Position numbers and translations under genes: made by a program. From positions 1 to 64,000 of the forward strand of contig JADJEA010000029.1 of assembly GCA_016702415.1 (NCBI GenBank): a DNA stretch of 64,000 nt, given 5' to 3'. Shown piece by piece: positions 18,874 to 28,141 of this stretch. Below the pieces are notes generated by a model. The model was given only the letters and a program-made list of their open reading frames with translations. It searched no databases and was not told the DNA's origin. The first letter of the stretch is position 1; each line of letters begins with the position of its first letter. The DNA comes from Nostocoides sp. Lineage in GTDB: Bacteria > Actinomycetota > Actinomycetes > Actinomycetales > Dermatophilaceae.

Positions 18874-20177
18874 ACCGACGCGGTCTCCTTCGCGAAGAGG
18901 GAGGAGGCGTCCCGGTCGAAGGGACACCCGCCCTGGCGCAGATGCTCGAGATACTCGTCCCGGAAGTACTGGATGCTGCTGGTCACCGGTGACGTCGCGC
19001 CGTCTCCGAGAGCGCAGAAGCTCCGGCCGAGGATGTTGTCGCTGATGTCGAGGAGCTTGTCGAGGTCGTCCTCGGTGCCGTGCCCGTGCTCGATGCGCCC
19101 GAGGATCTGCTTGAGCCACCAGGTGCCCTCGCGGCAGGGGGTGCACTTGCCACAGGACTCGTGCTTGTAGAACTCGATCCACCGGTCGACTGCCCGCACG
19201 ACGCACGTGGTCTCGTCGAAGATCTGCAGCGCCCGGGTGCCGAGCATCGACCCAGCCTTGGCGACCGCATCGAAGTCGAGGGGGACATCGAGGTGGGCGT
19301 CGGTGAACAGCGGGGTCGAGGACCCGCCCGGGGTCCAGAACTTCAGCCGCTTCCCGCCACGGATGCCGCCGGCCATGTCGAGGAGCTCGCGCAGGGGGAT
19401 GCCGAGGGGGGCCTCGAACTGACCGGGGTTGGTGACATGTCCGGAGAGGGAGAAGATCCCGAAGCCCTTGGAGCTCTCGGTCCCCATACCGGCGAACCAA
19501 CTCGCGCCGTGGAGCAGGATGGGTGGGATCGAGGAGATCGACTCGACATTGTTGACGACGGTCGGGCGGGCATACAGACCCGCGACGGCCGGGAACGGCG
19601 GCTTGGACCGCGGCTGTCCGCGGCGGCCTTCGAGGGAGTCCAGGAGGGCGGTCTCCTCGCCGCAGATATAGGCCCCCGCCCCGGCGTGGACGGTCACGTC
19701 GAGATCGAAGCCGGAGCCGTGGATGTCCTTGCCGAGGTGGCCCGCGGCATACGCCTCCTCGACCGCCCGCATGAGGCGACGGTAGACGTGGACGACCTCA
19801 CCGCGGAGGTAAATGAAGGCGTGGTTGCACCCGATGGCGTATGACGTGATCGCCACCCCCTCGATGAGGAAGTGGGGAGCGGCCATCATCAGCGGGATGT
19901 CCTTGCAGGTGCCCGGCTCGGACTCGTCGGCGTTGACGACGAGATAACGGGGCCCGCCGTCGGAGGGCGGGAGGAAGGACCACTTCATCCCCGTGGGGAA
20001 TCCGGCACCGCCGCGGCCACGAAGACCGGAATCCTTGGCCATCGACACCAGCGCCGACGGCTCCATGGCCAGGGCCCGGGTCAGGGCTTGATAGCCCTCG
20101 TTGGCCTCGTAGGTCGCGAGGGTCCAGCTCTGCGGGTGGTCCCAGAAGCGGGTGAGGATCGGGGTCAGCGTCGTCAT
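18870..20177 (-). CDS. nuoF: NADH-quinone oxidoreductase subunit F (NADH/FMN site)
   Basis: Entry point of electrons from NADH, 435 residues. Motifs: G-L-R-G-R-G-G-A-G-F-P-T-G-M-K-W (FMN and NADH binding near residue 55), N-A-D-E-S-E-P-G-T, H-A-G-A-G-A-Y-I-C-G-E-E-T-A-L, and the N3 cluster S-C-G-K-C-T-P-C-R-E-G-T. All look intact. The start ATG at 20175-20177 is one base from the nuoE stop, and the 3' end overlaps nuoG by four bases. Confidence 0.97.
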   Translation of the reverse strand: MTTLTPILTRFWDHPQSWTLATYEANEGYQALTRALAMEPSALVSMAKDSGLRGRGGAGFPTGMKWSFLPPSDGGPRYLVVNADESEPGTCKDIPLMMAAPHFLIEGVAITSYAIGCNHAFIYLRGEVVHVYRRLMRAVEEAYAAGHLGKDIHGSGFDLDVTVHAGAGAYICGEETALLDSLEGRRGQPRSKPPFPAVAGLYARPTVVNNVESISSIPPILLHGASWFAGMGTESSKGFGIFSLSGHVTNPGQFEAPLGIPLRELLDMAGGIRGGKRLKFWTPGGSSTPLFTDAHLDVPLDFDAVAKAGSMLGTRALQIFDETTCVVRAVDRWIEFYKHESCGKCTPCREGTWWLKQILGRIEHGHGTEDDLDKLLDISDNILGRSFCALGDGATSPVTSSIQYFRDEYLEHLRQGGCPFDRDASSLFAKETASV

Positions 20178-20178
20178 G

Positions 20179-20922
20179 TCACTCCCCTGCCTTGTCGATC
20201 TGGCGCGTCGCGCTCGGGGCGGTCCAGTCGTGGTCCTGAGCCACCTTCAGGCCGACGAGGCTCGCCGGACCGGCGCCGACGCCCTCATCGGCGAGTCCGT
20301 CGGCGAACCCGGCCAAGGTGCGGGACATCTCCTTGAAGGTGCACTGGCGATTGGGACCGCGGGTCGGACGGACCTCGGCTCCGGCCCGAAGGTCATCGAC
20401 CAGCCGACGCGTGGACTCGGGAGTCTGGTTGTCGTAGAACTCCCAGTTGACCATGACGACCGGCGCGAAGTCGCACGCGGCATTGCACTCGATGCGCTCG
20501 AGGGTGATTTTCCCGTCGGCGGTGGTCTCGTCGTGGTCCAGTCCGAGGTGCTCGCTGACGGCGTCCCAGATCTGGTCGCCGCCCATGATCGCGCACAGGG
20601 TGTTGGTGCACACCCCGACGGTGTAGTCGCCATTGGGGTGCCGCTTGAACTGGGTGTAGAAGGTGGCGACCCCGCTGACCTCGGCCTCGGTCAGGCCGAG
20701 TTCCTCGGCGCAGAAGGTCACCCCGCGCCCGGTGATATAGCCGTCGACGCTCTGGACGAGGTGGAGCATCGGTAGCAGGGCCGAGCGGGCCTGGGGATAG
20801 CGCGCGATGATCGCCTGGGCGTCGTCGTGGAGACGGGCGCGCACGTCCGCGGCATACGGCTCCTTGCTTTCGGCACTGACGTGCAGGAAGCCGGACGCGG
20901 TCTGTTCGCCGTAGTGCTCCAT
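20179..20922 (-). CDS. nuoE: NADH-quinone oxidoreductase subunit E ([2Fe-2S] N1a)
   Basis: Thioredoxin-like subunit, 247 residues, with the N1a ligands C-T-N-T-L-C and E-C-N-A-A-C-D. The N-terminal helical part contains V-D-G-Y-I-T and V-S-G-V-A-T-F-Y-T-Q-F. After the core it has a C-terminal extension of about 60 residues (from R-Q-C-T-F-K-E-M) without known function. The ATG at 20920-20922 shares one base with the nuoD stop, so I reject the longer in-frame extension into nuoD. Confidence 0.95.
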   Translation of the reverse strand: MEHYGEQTASGFLHVSAESKEPYAADVRARLHDDAQAIIARYPQARSALLPMLHLVQSVDGYITGRGVTFCAEELGLTEAEVSGVATFYTQFKRHPNGDYTVGVCTNTLCAIMGGDQIWDAVSEHLGLDHDETTADGKITLERIECNAACDFAPVVMVNWEFYDNQTPESTRRLVDDLRAGAEVRPTRGPNRQCTFKEMSRTLAGFADGLADEGVGAGPASLVGLKVAQDHDWTAPSATRQIDKAGE

Positions 20923-22316
20923 CAGCGGTCGACACCTCCCATGACCGGGTCGATCGAGGCGACCGCGACGATGACGTCGGCGACCTGCGCGCCTTCGCAC
21001 AGCGCGGCCACCGCTTGCAGGTTGTTGAAGCTCGGCTCCCGGAAGTGGGCCCGGAAGGGGCGGGTCCCGCCGTCGGAGACGAGGTGGCAGCCGAGCTCGC
21101 CCTTGGGGGACTCGACCGCGACATACGCCTGACCGGGGGGCACCCGGAAGCCCTCGGTGACGAGCTTGAAGTGATGGATCAGGGACTCCATCGAGGTGCC
21201 CATGATCTCCTTGATGTGGGCGAGGCTGTTGCCCATGCCGTCGGAGCCGATGGCGAGTTGGGCGGGCCAAGCGATCTTCTTGTCGGCGACCATGACCGGC
21301 CCGGCGCGACCCTGGAGGACGTCGATGACCTGCTCGACGATGGCCAGCGACTGCCACATCTCATCGATGCGGTTGCGCAGCCGGTCGTAGGCGTCGGCGC
21401 CGGAGCGGGTGGGGATCTCGAAGGAGTAGTTCTCGTAGCCGCAGTAGGGCGCGGACTTGCGCAGGTCGTGCGGGAGCCCCGCGCTGCGCAGCATCGGGCC
21501 GGTGACGCCGAGGGCGATGCACCCGGTCAGGTCCAAGTAACCGACCCCGACCATGCGGCCCTTGAGGATCGGGTTCTCGTTCATGAGGAGTTCGAGCTCG
21601 TGGAAGCCCTTGCGCAGGTCGGGGATGATCTCGCGGATCGCCTGGATTGCGCCCGCCGGAAGGTCCTGGGCGACCCCGCCGGGCCGGATGTAGGCGTGGT
21701 TCATGCGCAGGCCCGAGATCATCTCGAAGATCGAGAGGATGCGCTCCCGCTCCCGGAACCCGATCGTCATGACCGTGGTCGCGCCCATCTCCATCCCGCC
21801 GGTGCCCATGCACACGAGGTGGCTGGTGATGCGGTTGAGCTCCATCATCAGGACACGGATCGCGCTGGCCCGCTCGGGGATGTCGTCGGTGATGCCGAGG
21901 AGCTTCTCGACGGCCAGGCAGTAGGCCGTCTCGGTGAACAGCGGCATGACGTAGTCCATGCGCGTGCAGAAGGTCACGCCCTGGGTCCAGGTGCGGAACT
22001 CCATGTTCTTTTCGATGCCCGTGTGGAGGTAGCCGATGCCCGCGCGGGCCTCGGTCACCGTCTCGCCCTCGAGCTCGAGGATCAGGCGCAGCACCCCGTG
22101 GGTGGACGGGTGCTGCGGGCCCATGTTGACGACGATGCGTTCCTCGGGCAGTGACCCTACGTCGCCGACGATGTCGTCCCAGTCGCCGCCGACGGCATTG
22201 AAGACGCGTCCCTCGGCGTGGTCGCCGGACGCGGCATACACATCGGCGGTGTCGGGGTCGTCCGTCGTCGCCGTGAAGACGGTGCTGTCGGTGCTCATTG
22301 AGCTGTCGGTGGTCAT
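20922..22316 (-). CDS. nuoD: NADH-quinone oxidoreductase subunit D (49 kDa)
   Basis: Quinone-site subunit related to the large subunit of [NiFe] hydrogenases, 464 residues. Diagnostic stretches: V-N-M-G-P-Q-H-P-S-T-H-G-V-L-R, G-Y-L-H-T-G-I-E-K, R-M-D-Y-V, L-N-R-I-T-S-H-L and the C-terminal D-P-V-M-G-G-V-D-R. A Ser/Thr/Asp-rich leader of about 60 residues precedes the conserved core and contains an alternative ATG at codon seven. It is separated from nuoC by 61 bases, the widest gap inside the operon. Confidence 0.97.
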   Translation of the reverse strand: MTTDSSMSTDSTVFTATTDDPDTADVYAASGDHAEGRVFNAVGGDWDDIVGDVGSLPEERIVVNMGPQHPSTHGVLRLILELEGETVTEARAGIGYLHTGIEKNMEFRTWTQGVTFCTRMDYVMPLFTETAYCLAVEKLLGITDDIPERASAIRVLMMELNRITSHLVCMGTGGMEMGATTVMTIGFRERERILSIFEMISGLRMNHAYIRPGGVAQDLPAGAIQAIREIIPDLRKGFHELELLMNENPILKGRMVGVGYLDLTGCIALGVTGPMLRSAGLPHDLRKSAPYCGYENYSFEIPTRSGADAYDRLRNRIDEMWQSLAIVEQVIDVLQGRAGPVMVADKKIAWPAQLAIGSDGMGNSLAHIKEIMGTSMESLIHHFKLVTEGFRVPPGQAYVAVESPKGELGCHLVSDGGTRPFRAHFREPSFNNLQAVAALCEGAQVADVIVAVASIDPVMGGVDR

Positions 22317-22377
22317 CGGGCCCCCCGGGAAGTCTCGACGCGCGGACGGAGCGTGGATGTCGGTGCCATGCGACTCA

Positions 22378-23085
22378 TCAGTTGTAGGACCTCCGCTGGT
22401 CGGGCGGGGGCACGGAGCCGCCCTTGTACTCCACTGGGATGCCGCCGAGGGGGTAGTCCTTGCGCTGCGGGTGGCCCGGCCAGTCGTCGGGCATGAGGAT
22501 GCGGGTCAGCGAGGGGTGCCCGTCGAAGATGATGCCGAACATGTCCCAGGTCTCGCGTTCGTGCCAGTCGGCGGCCGGATAGGTCGCCACGACGCTCGGG
22601 ACGTGGGGGTCGGCGTCGGGGCAGGTGACCTCGAGGCGCAGCCGCCGGCAGCCGTGGGTAATCGACATGAGGTGGTAGACGACGTGGAGTTCGCTTCCCA
22701 CGTCGGCGGGGTAGTTGACACCGGAGACGGAGAGGCACATCTCGAAGCGCAGGTCCGGATCGTCGCGCAGGGCCCGGGCGACGGCGGGGAGATGCTCGCG
22801 ATTGACGACGACGGTCATCTCACCTCGGTCGATGACCGTCCGCACGAACGCCTCCGGGGAGACCCGGGCTTCCAGGGCGTCGGCGACCGCGTCGAAATCG
22901 CCGCCGTAGGGCCGCACAGCCGCCCCCGGGAAAAGGATCGGGGACCGGAGGCCGCCATACCCGGTGGTGTCGGCACCGCGGGTGGCGCCGAACATGCCGG
23001 TGCGCTCGCCACGCTGGATCGGCTCGGGTGTGGTCCCGGGTCCGGCCGGGAGGTTCTCGGGCGCCGAGGTGGGGGTGTCGGTCAT
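22378..23085 (-). CDS. nuoC: NADH-quinone oxidoreductase subunit C (30 kDa)
   Basis: Peripheral scaffold subunit beside NuoB and NuoD, 235 residues. Family signature near the C-terminus: E-R-E-T-W-D-M-F-G-I-I-F-D-G-H-P then D-W-P-G-H-P-Q-R-K-D-Y-P-L-G-G. The first 60 residues are a poorly conserved Gly/Thr-rich leader, as in other actinobacteria. I take the ATG at 23083-23085, which overlaps the nuoB stop by four bases; the frame stays open upstream but that part lies inside nuoB. Confidence 0.95.
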   Translation of the reverse strand: MTDTPTSAPENLPAGPGTTPEPIQRGERTGMFGATRGADTTGYGGLRSPILFPGAAVRPYGGDFDAVADALEARVSPEAFVRTVIDRGEMTVVVNREHLPAVARALRDDPDLRFEMCLSVSGVNYPADVGSELHVVYHLMSITHGCRRLRLEVTCPDADPHVPSVVATYPAADWHERETWDMFGIIFDGHPSLTRILMPDDWPGHPQRKDYPLGGIPVEYKGGSVPPPDQRRSYN

Positions 23086-23669
23086 GCGAGCAGGCTCCGT
23101 CCGGTGGACACGCCGTGGTCGTGAGTGGCGGCCATGAGCTGGGTGGGCGTCGCGCGCAGGGCGGCCTCCTCGGCGGCTCGGGCCGCGGCCACCCGGTTGA
23201 CGCCGAGCTTGGAATTTTGGATCTGGTCGTGCAGGACGAGGATGGCGTTGAGGAGCATCTCCGGCCGGGGCGGGCAACCGGGGAGATAGACGTCGACCGG
23301 GACGATGTGATCGACGCCCTGGACGATCGCGTAGTTGTTGAACATCCCCCCGCTGCTCGCGCAGACACCCATGGCGATGACCCACTTGGGCTCGGGCATC
23401 TGGTCATAGACCTGACGCACGACCGGGGCCATCTTCTGGGAGACCCGCCCGGCGACGATCATCAGGTCGGCCTGCCGCGGGGTCGCGGAGAAGCGTTCCA
23501 TCCCGAAGCGGGCGATGTCGTAGTCGGGCGTGCCGACCGCCATCATCTCGATGGCGCAGCAGGCCAGACCGAACGTGGCCGGCCACACCGAACTCTTGCG
23601 CATGTAGCCAGCGACCTGCTCCACCGTCGTGAGCAGGAAACCGGCCGGGAGCTTCTCTTCGATACCCAT
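23082..23669 (-). CDS. nuoB: NADH-quinone oxidoreductase subunit B (cluster N2)
   Basis: Holds the terminal [4Fe-4S] cluster N2 that reduces quinone, 195 residues. Ligands are seen as tandem cysteines in G-L-A-C-C-A-I-E-M-M, then G-V-C-A-S-S-G-G and L-P-G-C-P-P-R-P. The ATG at 23667-23669 (M-G-I-E-E-K-L) matches the family start; the frame is open further upstream but that part overlaps the nuoA 3' end. There are 16 bases between nuoA and nuoB. Confidence 0.96.
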   Translation of the reverse strand: MGIEEKLPAGFLLTTVEQVAGYMRKSSVWPATFGLACCAIEMMAVGTPDYDIARFGMERFSATPRQADLMIVAGRVSQKMAPVVRQVYDQMPEPKWVIAMGVCASSGGMFNNYAIVQGVDHIVPVDVYLPGCPPRPEMLLNAILVLHDQIQNSKLGVNRVAAARAAEEAALRATPTQLMAATHDHGVSTGRSLLA

Positions 23670-23685
23670 GGTTGCCTCGATGCCG

Positions 23686-24050
23686 TCAGTCCCAGTCCAG
23701 GCCGCCGCGGCGCCAGACATAGGCGTAGGCGATGAACACGGTGAGGATGAACAGGATCATCTCGACCAGCGCGAAGAGGCCGAGTTGTTTGAACGCGACG
23801 GCGAAGGGATAGAGGAAGACCGACTCGACGTCGAAGATGATGAAGAGCATCGCCGTGAGGAAGTACTTGATCGGCACGCGACCGCCGCCGGAAGCCTGGG
23901 GGGAGGGCTCGATGCCGCACTCGTAGGCGTCCATCTTGGCCCGGTTGTAGCGCTTGGGCCCGGTCAGCGGGGCGATGGCCACCGAGAAGACCGCGAACCC
24001 GCCGCCGATGGCGAGCAGAAACAGCAGCGGTAGGTACGGTGATGGTTCAC
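23686..24050 (-). CDS. nuoA: NADH-quinone oxidoreductase subunit A, start disrupted by a one-base indel
   Basis: Small membrane subunit near the quinone channel and first gene of the nuo operon. The main frame shows A-P-L-T-G-P-K-R-Y-N-R-A-K, the loop D-A-Y-E-C-G-I-E-P with its redox-sensitive Cys, and two later helices (F-I-I-F-D-V-E-S-V-F-L-Y-P). Opened at the in-frame GTG at 23982 it would lack helix one. Upstream, that helix (Y-L-P-L-L-F-L-L-A-I-G-G-G-F) is readable without a start, while a GTG at 24048-24050 sits behind a strong ribosome site but one base out of frame. Adding one base at the plus-strand GG 24044-24045 joins them and gives 121 residues, normal for NuoA. The break is probably a sequence error. 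Confidence 0.9.
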
Positions 24051-24060
24051 GACCGGCCTA

Positions 24061-24069
24061 CCTCCCTTT
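24061..24069 (-). promoter_or_regulatory. Strong ribosome-binding site of nuoA
   Basis: Minus-strand AAAGGGAGG lies about ten bases upstream of the GTG at 24048-24050. It is one of the best Shine-Dalgarno matches in the window and decides the nuoA start in favour of the upstream GTG, despite the frame break just after it. The roughly 140 bases between nuoA and the next gene (24051-24189) must hold the nuo promoter, but I see no confident -35/-10 pair. Confidence 0.6.
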
Positions 24070-24189
24070 CTTCAGATGTGGTGCACGTCACCGACGCACG
24101 CCATTCAATCCTATGGCGCGGACAGCATCCCTGGTGCGCAGGTCCGGGCGTGGCGGAGCCGGTGTCCGAGAGGGTGAACACGTCGTCGA

Positions 24190-25473
24190 TCACGCGTCCG
24201 GGGCGAGCGTGCTGAGGGCGACGATCAGGCGGTCGGAGACGCGCCCGCCGCGCTCCTCCGGGAGGTTCGCCATGATCTTGAGCAGCAGGCGCATCAACGC
24301 CGTGCGTGGCAGGCCGTACTTCGTCGCCAGCCGCATGACCTCGGGGTGGCCGATCGCGTGGGCGAACCAGCGACCGAGCGTGAAATATCCCCCGAGTGCA
24401 TCCTTCATCCGGACGCCGTATGCCGCGAGCACCCGTTCCCTGGCCGCGTCACCGTCGCGGGCGAGCGCCTGGGCGATGATTTCCGCGCTCACCCGGGCGG
24501 CCTCGAGGGCATAGTCGATCCCCTCACCGTTGAACGGGTTGACCATGCCGCCGGCGTCGCCGACGAGGAGGAGGCCGTCGGCATACAGGGGGGTGCGGTT
24601 GAACCCCATCGGGAGGGCGGCACCGCGGATGGGGCCGGCGGACTCGTCGTGGACGAGATGCCAGTCGGGGTCGATGTCCGCCACCCACCGCCGCATGACG
24701 TCCTTGTAGTCGGTCTGGCCGAAGGCGCTGGAGGTGTCGAGGATGCCGAGGCCGACATTGGTGCGCCCGTCCTCGAGGGGGAAGAGCCAGCCGTACCCGG
24801 GCATGAGCATCCGGGTGCCGGCGTCGTCGCGCGTCCACAGCTCGAGGTGCGACTCGAGGTAGTCGTCCTGCCGTGGGGTCTTGTAGTAGGCCCGGACCGC
24901 AACGCCCATGACCCGGTCCTCCCGCTTCTCCCGGCCGACCGCGGTGGCCAGGCGCGAGGAGACGCCGTCGGCGGCGACGACGACGGGGGCGTGCACGGCA
25001 TACGACTCGCCGGTGGCGCGGCCGGCTGGGTCGAGTCGTTTGGCGGTCACTCCGACGACGCGGCCGGTGCGCTCGTCGCGGATGGGGGCGGTGACGGACG
25101 TGCGCTCGTGCAGCCGTGCGCCGCGGTGCTCGGCGTGGCGGGCGAGGGTCTCATCGAACTGGGCCCGGGTGCGCACCATGCCGTAGTCGGGGAAGGTGCG
25201 GGTCGTGGGCCAGTCGAGAGTGAGTGTGTGGCCGCCGCCCTTGATCCGCAGCCCGCGGGTGCGCTGCCAGCCCGTGGTGTCGACGCCGAGGGAAACGAGT
25301 TCTTTGACCGCCCGGGGGGTCAGGCCGTCGCCGCAGATCTTGTCGCGGGGGAAGGCGGCCTTCTCCACGAGGACGACATCGAGACCGTGCTGGGCGAGGT
25401 AGGCCGCCGTTGCGCTACCGCCCGGGCCGGCACCGACGACGACGACGTCGGCCTGATCGACAGGCTGCGTCAT
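24190..25473 (-). CDS. menJ: Geranylgeranyl reductase family FAD protein, MenJ-like menaquinone reductase
   Basis: Flavoprotein of 427 residues. The N-terminal Rossmann motif V-V-V-G-A-G-P-G-G-S-A-T-A-A-Y binds FAD; D-K-I-C-G-D-G-L-T-P-R-A is the family's Cys-containing loop; V-G-D-A-G-G-M-V-N-P-F-N-G-E-G-I-D is the second FAD site. The mycobacterial homologue MenJ hydrogenates one isoprene unit of menaquinone; here the setting between nuo and men genes supports the same role, but a lipid prenyl reductase is possible. I chose the ATG at 25471-25473 (M-T-Q-P-V-D-Q-A-D) with GAGGAC upstream; a GTG at 25507-25509 is an in-frame alternative adding 12 residues. Confidence 0.82.
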   Translation of the reverse strand: MTQPVDQADVVVVGAGPGGSATAAYLAQHGLDVVLVEKAAFPRDKICGDGLTPRAVKELVSLGVDTTGWQRTRGLRIKGGGHTLTLDWPTTRTFPDYGMVRTRAQFDETLARHAEHRGARLHERTSVTAPIRDERTGRVVGVTAKRLDPAGRATGESYAVHAPVVVAADGVSSRLATAVGREKREDRVMGVAVRAYYKTPRQDDYLESHLELWTRDDAGTRMLMPGYGWLFPLEDGRTNVGLGILDTSSAFGQTDYKDVMRRWVADIDPDWHLVHDESAGPIRGAALPMGFNRTPLYADGLLLVGDAGGMVNPFNGEGIDYALEAARVSAEIIAQALARDGDAARERVLAAYGVRMKDALGGYFTLGRWFAHAIGHPEVMRLATKYGLPRTALMRLLLKIMANLPEERGGRVSDRLIVALSTLAPDA

Positions 25474-25598
25474 GGTGGGCGTCCTCGGGGAGCTTGTGAA
25501 CGGTTTCACGAAACGCCTGCGAGTCTAGGCGAGAGGCCGCGCAGCGCAAACCGCGCCCGGGAACGACCTGGGGGTCCGTTCCCGAGGCGGCTCCCGGG

Positions 25599-26669
25599 TC
25601 AGTGGAGTGGATCGACGACCGCGGCGTTCCCGCCGGCGAGCTTGACCACCGCATGCGTGGTCAGGTCGTAGGCCCAGGTCCCCGTGGCCGGCCGGTCGTA
25701 CGAGGGCGCATCGCGAAGGTAGAGCGTGCCCGCGACCACCGTCAGGGGCGGCTGGTAGGTCCCGGCGCCGAAGTCCGGCTCGATCGGGCGCATGCCGCCG
25801 GTGGAGGTGACATAGCCGACACCGTCGAGTTCATCCTGGCGGGCCTGGGCCGCAATCGGACCGCGAGGGGAAGACCAGGCCTCCATCGCCCCGAACGGTG
25901 CGAAGTCGTGGGTGGTCAGCCGCTTGGTGGCACCGCCGTTCAGGGGGACCAGGAAGACGTCGATCCGGTCGGGTGCGATCGTGCACGTCGCCTGGATGGT
26001 CGAGGCATCCCAGAGGCGATTGGCCCCGCAGACCCGGCCGCCGGGGGTGGGCAGTCGCCGCACGAGCGTCCCGCGGGCGTTGTCGCGGACCTCGAACTGC
26101 GTTCCTTCGGCGGGGGTGGCCACGAAGGTGGCCCCGTCGACCGAGGGAAGGACGTGGCTGGTCGCGAGCCGCACGAGTTGGGATGCGCCGGTCGTGGACA
26201 CGCGCTCGATGAACTCGCCGCGGGCCTTGGACCACGACTCGATCCAGACGGCCGTCCCGGTCGGTCGGCTCAACCGGGTGGCGTTGACCCGGCCGGCGGT
26301 GTAGGTGAAGCCGCTCCAGGTCTTGGAGGGCACGTCATACACCTTGACCGTGCGCCCGTCCGCCCCGAGGAGGAGGATGCGGCCGGCGTCGGCGGAGACA
26401 TCGGTCACGGCATACCCGCGGCCGGGGCTGGTGGTCAGGCGGGTCCGCACACCGTCCGGGCGGACCAGGAAGAGCCAGCCGCCCTCATTGGCGACGACAT
26501 AGCCGGCCCGGCTCGTGGCCGGCTGGGCCCCGGGGTTCGCGCTCCCCGCACCGCCCGTCGGGGCACCGGAGGGCGTGGCACCGAAAGCCGTGGCACCGAC
26601 GGACGTGGCGGTCGCCGCGAGGAGGGCGGCGCCACCGAGGAGCATGCGGGAAGTCTTGCGCGAGAACAT
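25599..26669 (-). CDS. Secreted beta-propeller-like protein of unknown function
   Basis: 356 residues. A Sec-type signal peptide is visible (M-F-S-R-K-T-S-R, then a hydrophobic stretch to A-F-G-A), followed by a Gly/Ala/Pro linker and repeated blades of the form G-G-W-L-F-L-V-R-P-D-G-V-R-T-R-L-T and V-P-L-N-G-G-A-T-K-R-L-T-T-H, which resemble TolB/WD40-like PD40 repeats. No catalytic motif is seen. The ATG at 26667-26669 has AAGGGG upstream. It lies between menJ and menF on the same strand but separated from each by over 120 bases, so it need not be part of the men pathway. Function unknown; an extracellular binding or scaffold protein is the most I would infer. Confidence 0.7.
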   Translation of the reverse strand: MFSRKTSRMLLGGAALLAATATSVGATAFGATPSGAPTGGAGSANPGAQPATSRAGYVVANEGGWLFLVRPDGVRTRLTTSPGRGYAVTDVSADAGRILLLGADGRTVKVYDVPSKTWSGFTYTAGRVNATRLSRPTGTAVWIESWSKARGEFIERVSTTGASQLVRLATSHVLPSVDGATFVATPAEGTQFEVRDNARGTLVRRLPTPGGRVCGANRLWDASTIQATCTIAPDRIDVFLVPLNGGATKRLTTHDFAPFGAMEAWSSPRGPIAAQARQDELDGVGYVTSTGGMRPIEPDFGAGTYQPPLTVVAGTLYLRDAPSYDRPATGTWAYDLTTHAVVKLAGGNAAVVDPLH

Positions 26670-26818
26670 TTTTCGATCCCCTTCGTGATGATCCGACGGT
26701 ATGCCGAACCTGATGTCACGAGGACTCCGCACCCGGGTGCGGGTTGCCCGTCCCGCATCACGAATCGGACACGGACTTGGGGCTGCGGTGAGTGTGAAGG
26801 CCCCGGTGCCGGGGATCT

Positions 26819-28102
26819 TTAGGCGCGAGCGGCGGTGAGGGCGTCGCGCATCGGGAGGAACTTCGCGTCCGATTCGGCGACCTCGGCCTCGGGGTCGGAG
26901 CCGGCGACGATGCCGCACCCGGCATACAGGGTGATCTGGTGGGGGTCGGTGGCGCTCAGGGCGCCCGTACGCAGGGCGATCCCCCACTCACCATCGCCGG
27001 CGAGGTCCATCCACCCGACGGGGCCGGCATAGCGCCCGCGATCCATAACCTCGAGTTCGGTGATGAGGGCGTCGGCATCGGGGCGGGGAGTCCCGCATAC
27101 CGCCGCGGACGGATGCAGGGAGGCCGCCAGGTCGAGCGCGGTCGCCCCGTCGTCGACCACCCCGGTCACGTCGGTGGCGAGGTGCATGACATTGGCGAGG
27201 TGCAGGACGAAGGGGGCCTCGGGCACGAAGGTCGAGGTGCAATGGGGAGCCAGGGCGTCGGCGACGGAGCGGACGGCATACTCGTGCTCCTCGAGATCCT
27301 TGGACGAGCGGGCCAGCGAGGCGGCGAGGGCGAGGTCGTGGGTGTCGTCCCCGGTGCGGCGGATGGTGCCGGCGAGGACCCGTGAGGTGGCCAGGCCGCG
27401 ATCGAGGCGCACCAGCATCTCCGGCGTGGCCCCGACGAGTCCGTCGACCGCGAAGACCCACGTCGTGTCGTACCTCTCCGCGAGCCGCTGGAGCAGCCAG
27501 CGGACGTCGATCTCCGCCTCGGCCCGGGCGTCGAGGGAGCGCGCGAGCACGACCTTGTCGAGGGGCCCCACGGTGATGCGGCGGACCGCCTCGGCGACGG
27601 CGAGTTCCCAGTCGGCGGCCGATTTCGCGCCATCGGCGAAGGCGACCACGCCCGGTGACGGGGGCTCGGGGGCGGGGGTGAGGGCGGCGGCATACGGGAG
27701 GGAGCCGTCGGTGGTGACGGTGGTGACCCAGGCATCCGCGCCACGGCGGCCGACGATGACGGCGGGGACGACGAGGGTGGAGGCGGCGGCGGAGGAATCG
27801 GCATACGCCATGGAGGCGAAGACGAGCGGACCGGTGCCAGGCACGCGGACGTCGTCGCGGACCACGGCCCCGGCGGCCAGCGAGCGCCACCAGGCACCGG
27901 CGTCCCGGAACCGCTCCATCCCGCTGGTGGTCGTCGCCAGGGCACGGCCCCAACCGACCAGTCCCTCACCTCGGCGGACCCACGAGACGAGGTCGCCGGA
28001 ACCGGTCGCGGGCAGGAGGCGCAGGAGTTCGGTGGCCTCCCCGACGGGGATCCGGGTCGTCCGGGCGACCAGACCGGTGGCGGGCGCGGGGATGGTGGTC
28101 AT
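26819..28102 (-). CDS. menF: Isochorismate synthase
   Basis: Converts chorismate to isochorismate, the committed step of menaquinone ring synthesis. 427 residues with the chorismate-binding domain in the C-terminal two thirds: D-K-V-V-L-A-R-S, V-G-A-T-P-E-M-L-V, A-G-T-I-R-R-T-G, L-H-P-S-A-A-V-C-G-T-P and Y-A-G-C-G-I-V-A-G-S-D. The general-base lysine region A-V-R-R-I-T-V-G-P-L-D-K is present. It is divergent to menG, with only 39 bases between the two starts, so the two share a compact regulatory region. An anthranilate or salicylate synthase is unlikely given the men neighbours. Confidence 0.92.
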   Translation of the reverse strand: MTTIPAPATGLVARTTRIPVGEATELLRLLPATGSGDLVSWVRRGEGLVGWGRALATTTSGMERFRDAGAWWRSLAAGAVVRDDVRVPGTGPLVFASMAYADSSAAASTLVVPAVIVGRRGADAWVTTVTTDGSLPYAAALTPAPEPPSPGVVAFADGAKSAADWELAVAEAVRRITVGPLDKVVLARSLDARAEAEIDVRWLLQRLAERYDTTWVFAVDGLVGATPEMLVRLDRGLATSRVLAGTIRRTGDDTHDLALAASLARSSKDLEEHEYAVRSVADALAPHCTSTFVPEAPFVLHLANVMHLATDVTGVVDDGATALDLAASLHPSAAVCGTPRPDADALITELEVMDRGRYAGPVGWMDLAGDGEWGIALRTGALSATDPHQITLYAGCGIVAGSDPEAEVAESDAKFLPMRDALTAARA

Positions 28103-28141
28103 CGGCAGAGAAGCCTACGACGCATGAGGCAGGATGCTGAC

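Noticed and set aside
16348..19500. A 1050-codon open frame extending nuoG upstream through nuoF
   Set aside because: The upstream 200 codons are an out-of-frame reading of nuoF with an Arg/Pro-rich composition typical of GC-driven open frames; the ATG at 18873 overlaps the nuoF stop and matches the family start.
23686..23982. nuoA starting at the internal GTG at 23982 (98 residues)
   Set aside because: This would drop the first membrane helix, has no good ribosome site, and leaves the strong AAAGGGAGG at 24061 unused.
27382..27576. Numerous Arg/Ala/Pro-rich short open frames on both strands (this is one example)
   Set aside because: They overlap conserved genes, lack ribosome sites and motifs, and follow from high G+C content.
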